From: an uncultured Porphyromonadaceae bacterium
Lineage (GTDB): Bacteria; Bacteroidota; Bacteroidia; Bacteroidales; Muribaculaceae
Reading direction: 5' to 3'
Length of the DNA stretch: 7,367 bases
Assembly: GCA_947176355.1 (NCBI GenBank)
Contig: CAMWQY010000131.1
Location: 1 to 7,367, forward strand
In this document: positions 6,565-7,367 of the stretch, in pieces
How the letters are laid out: each line of letters opens with the position of its first letter
Numbering within the stretch: the first letter of the stretch is position 1
Position numbers and translations under genes: made by a program
The notes under the pieces: generated by a model
What the model saw: only the letters and a program-made list of their open reading frames with translations
Told to the model about the DNA's origin: nothing
Database searches by the model: none

Positions 6565-6616
6565 TATTTTATTGAAAAAAATTAAAATTCGCTCAAAAAA
6601 TATCAAACTAAATTGT

Positions 6617-6624
6617 TATCTTTG
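6617..6624 (+). promoter_or_regulatory. Likely -7 box for the DUF2461 gene
   Basis: TATCTTTG matches TAnnTTTG and lies 22 bases before the ATG at 6647. No TTTG is seen at the expected -33 distance (the region reads ctcaaa), so the promoter may be weak or depend on the -7 box alone. The 5' leader would be about 15-20 nt. Confidence 0.55.
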
Positions 6625-6646
6625 TGGAAAAATAGAAACAGAATAT

Positions 6647-7345
6647 ATGAATATGAAAGAGATACTTGATTTTTTGAAGCAGTTAGCGGCTAACAACAAT
6701 CGCGAATGGTTTAACGCACATAAAGATGAATATATGAAGGTGAGGGCTCAGGTGGAAGCTTTTACGCAACAACTGATAGATGCCCTGACTGAAATTGAGC
6801 CGGAGGCAGCGATGCTGACACCTTCTGATTGTCTTTACAGAATCTACCGAGACACTCGTTTTTCCGCTGACAAGACTCCCTATAAGAATCATATCGGCAT
6901 CTATATCAATCCGCGAGGAGGAAAGAAGAGTGAATTTTGTGGATATTATGTCCATCTCCAGCCGGGAGAATGCAACGTCGGAGGAGGTGCATGGTTTCCG
7001 GAAGCTCCTCTGCTGAAAGAATACCGAAGTGAGATCTATAATAATATCGATGAATATCTTGGGATAATACAGAATCCTGATTTTGCGAAGCACTATGATC
7101 CATATTGGCAGGAACCCTTGAAGACTGCACCCAAAGGATTTCCTAAAGATTGGGAGTATATCGATCTGCTGAAGCCGAAAAGTTTTGTATATGCAGCCTC
7201 TCTCACCGACAGAGAGATGATATCAAAGAATGTAGTAAAGAGGCTTTCTGAACTCTTCCGAATATTGAAACCCTACAACGACTTCTTCAACTTTACCCTC
7301 GAAGAGCATCCGGAATTCGCAGTGCGAACTCCCAAAAGAAGATAA
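6647..7345 (+). CDS. DUF2461 family protein
   Basis: This 232-aa protein has the usual DUF2461 (TIGR02453) length of about 220-230. The start MNMKEILDF can be at 6647 or at the second ATG (6653); upstream sequence has no Shine-Dalgarno to decide. Family landmarks in order are: LAANNNREWFNAHKDEY near the N-terminus; IYRDTRFSADKTPYKNH, the strongest motif; YYVHLQPGECNVGGGAWFP; a run with LKTAPKGFPKDW; and a C-terminal region ending near the phrase LKPYNDFF. There is no signal peptide or membrane segment, so it is cytoplasmic. The biochemical function of the family is not established. The gene stands alone, divergent from tRNA-Asp copy 2. The same frame stays open upstream to 6308 across the antisense of the tRNA, but that part is not coding. 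No terminator is visible in the 22 bases left after the stop. Confidence 0.92.
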   Translation: MNMKEILDFLKQLAANNNREWFNAHKDEYMKVRAQVEAFTQQLIDALTEIEPEAAMLTPSDCLYRIYRDTRFSADKTPYKNHIGIYINPRGGKKSEFCGYYVHLQPGECNVGGGAWFPEAPLLKEYRSEIYNNIDEYLGIIQNPDFAKHYDPYWQEPLKTAPKGFPKDWEYIDLLKPKSFVYAASLTDREMISKNVVKRLSELFRILKPYNDFFNFTLEEHPEFAVRTPKRR

Positions 7346-7367
7346 ATAAATGTGAAAAATTGCTAAA

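Noticed and set aside
6308..6646. Open frame joined to the DUF2461 gene, and the matching frame at 1624-1812
   Set aside because: Both read the antisense of tRNA-Asp (RTGLEPATSGVTGRHSNQ type peptide). The family homology starts only after 6647.

Overview
The window looks like chromosome from a Bacteroidales bacterium (Bacteroidota), possibly Muribaculaceae-like. Four signs point there. Promoters fit TTTG - 19/20 bp - TAnnTTTG. Starts lack Shine-Dalgarno sequences. The tRNA genes carry no CCA. The protein families (PCMD-domain protein, a DUF4249 lipoprotein paired with a TonB-dependent receptor) are typical of this phylum. The family-level placement is a guess.

Layout. On the minus strand, from 1695 down to the left edge, lie a tRNA-Asp(GTC) with its promoter and terminator, a short TatD-type metallohydrolase (1527-889), and a secreted PCMD-type protein (896 to the edge, C-terminus cut off). 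The last two overlap by 8 bases. On the plus strand, divergent from the tRNA, a good promoter (1845-1875) drives a tight three-gene operon: a 459-aa lipoprotein of unknown family, a 708-aa TonB-dependent receptor, and a 280-aa DUF4249 lipoprotein. Its two junctions overlap by 7 and 4 bases. Downstream, again on the minus strand, is a second tRNA-Asp(GTC) cassette, almost identical to the first. Divergent from that is a DUF2461 protein gene (6647-7345).

How it works together. The operon has the look of an outer-membrane uptake or binding system. The receptor would be the TonB-powered pore, the DUF4249 lipoprotein its customary partner, and the first lipoprotein a possible third, undescribed component. 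Substrate is unknown. The whole operon sits between two direct copies of a complete tRNA-Asp transcription unit (about 190 bp each, 4786 bp apart). No integrase or transposase is visible, so this is better read as a duplicated tRNA unit flanking a cargo operon than as a proven mobile element. The two terminators differ at only two bases in the aligned block, and both changes keep RNA base pairing.
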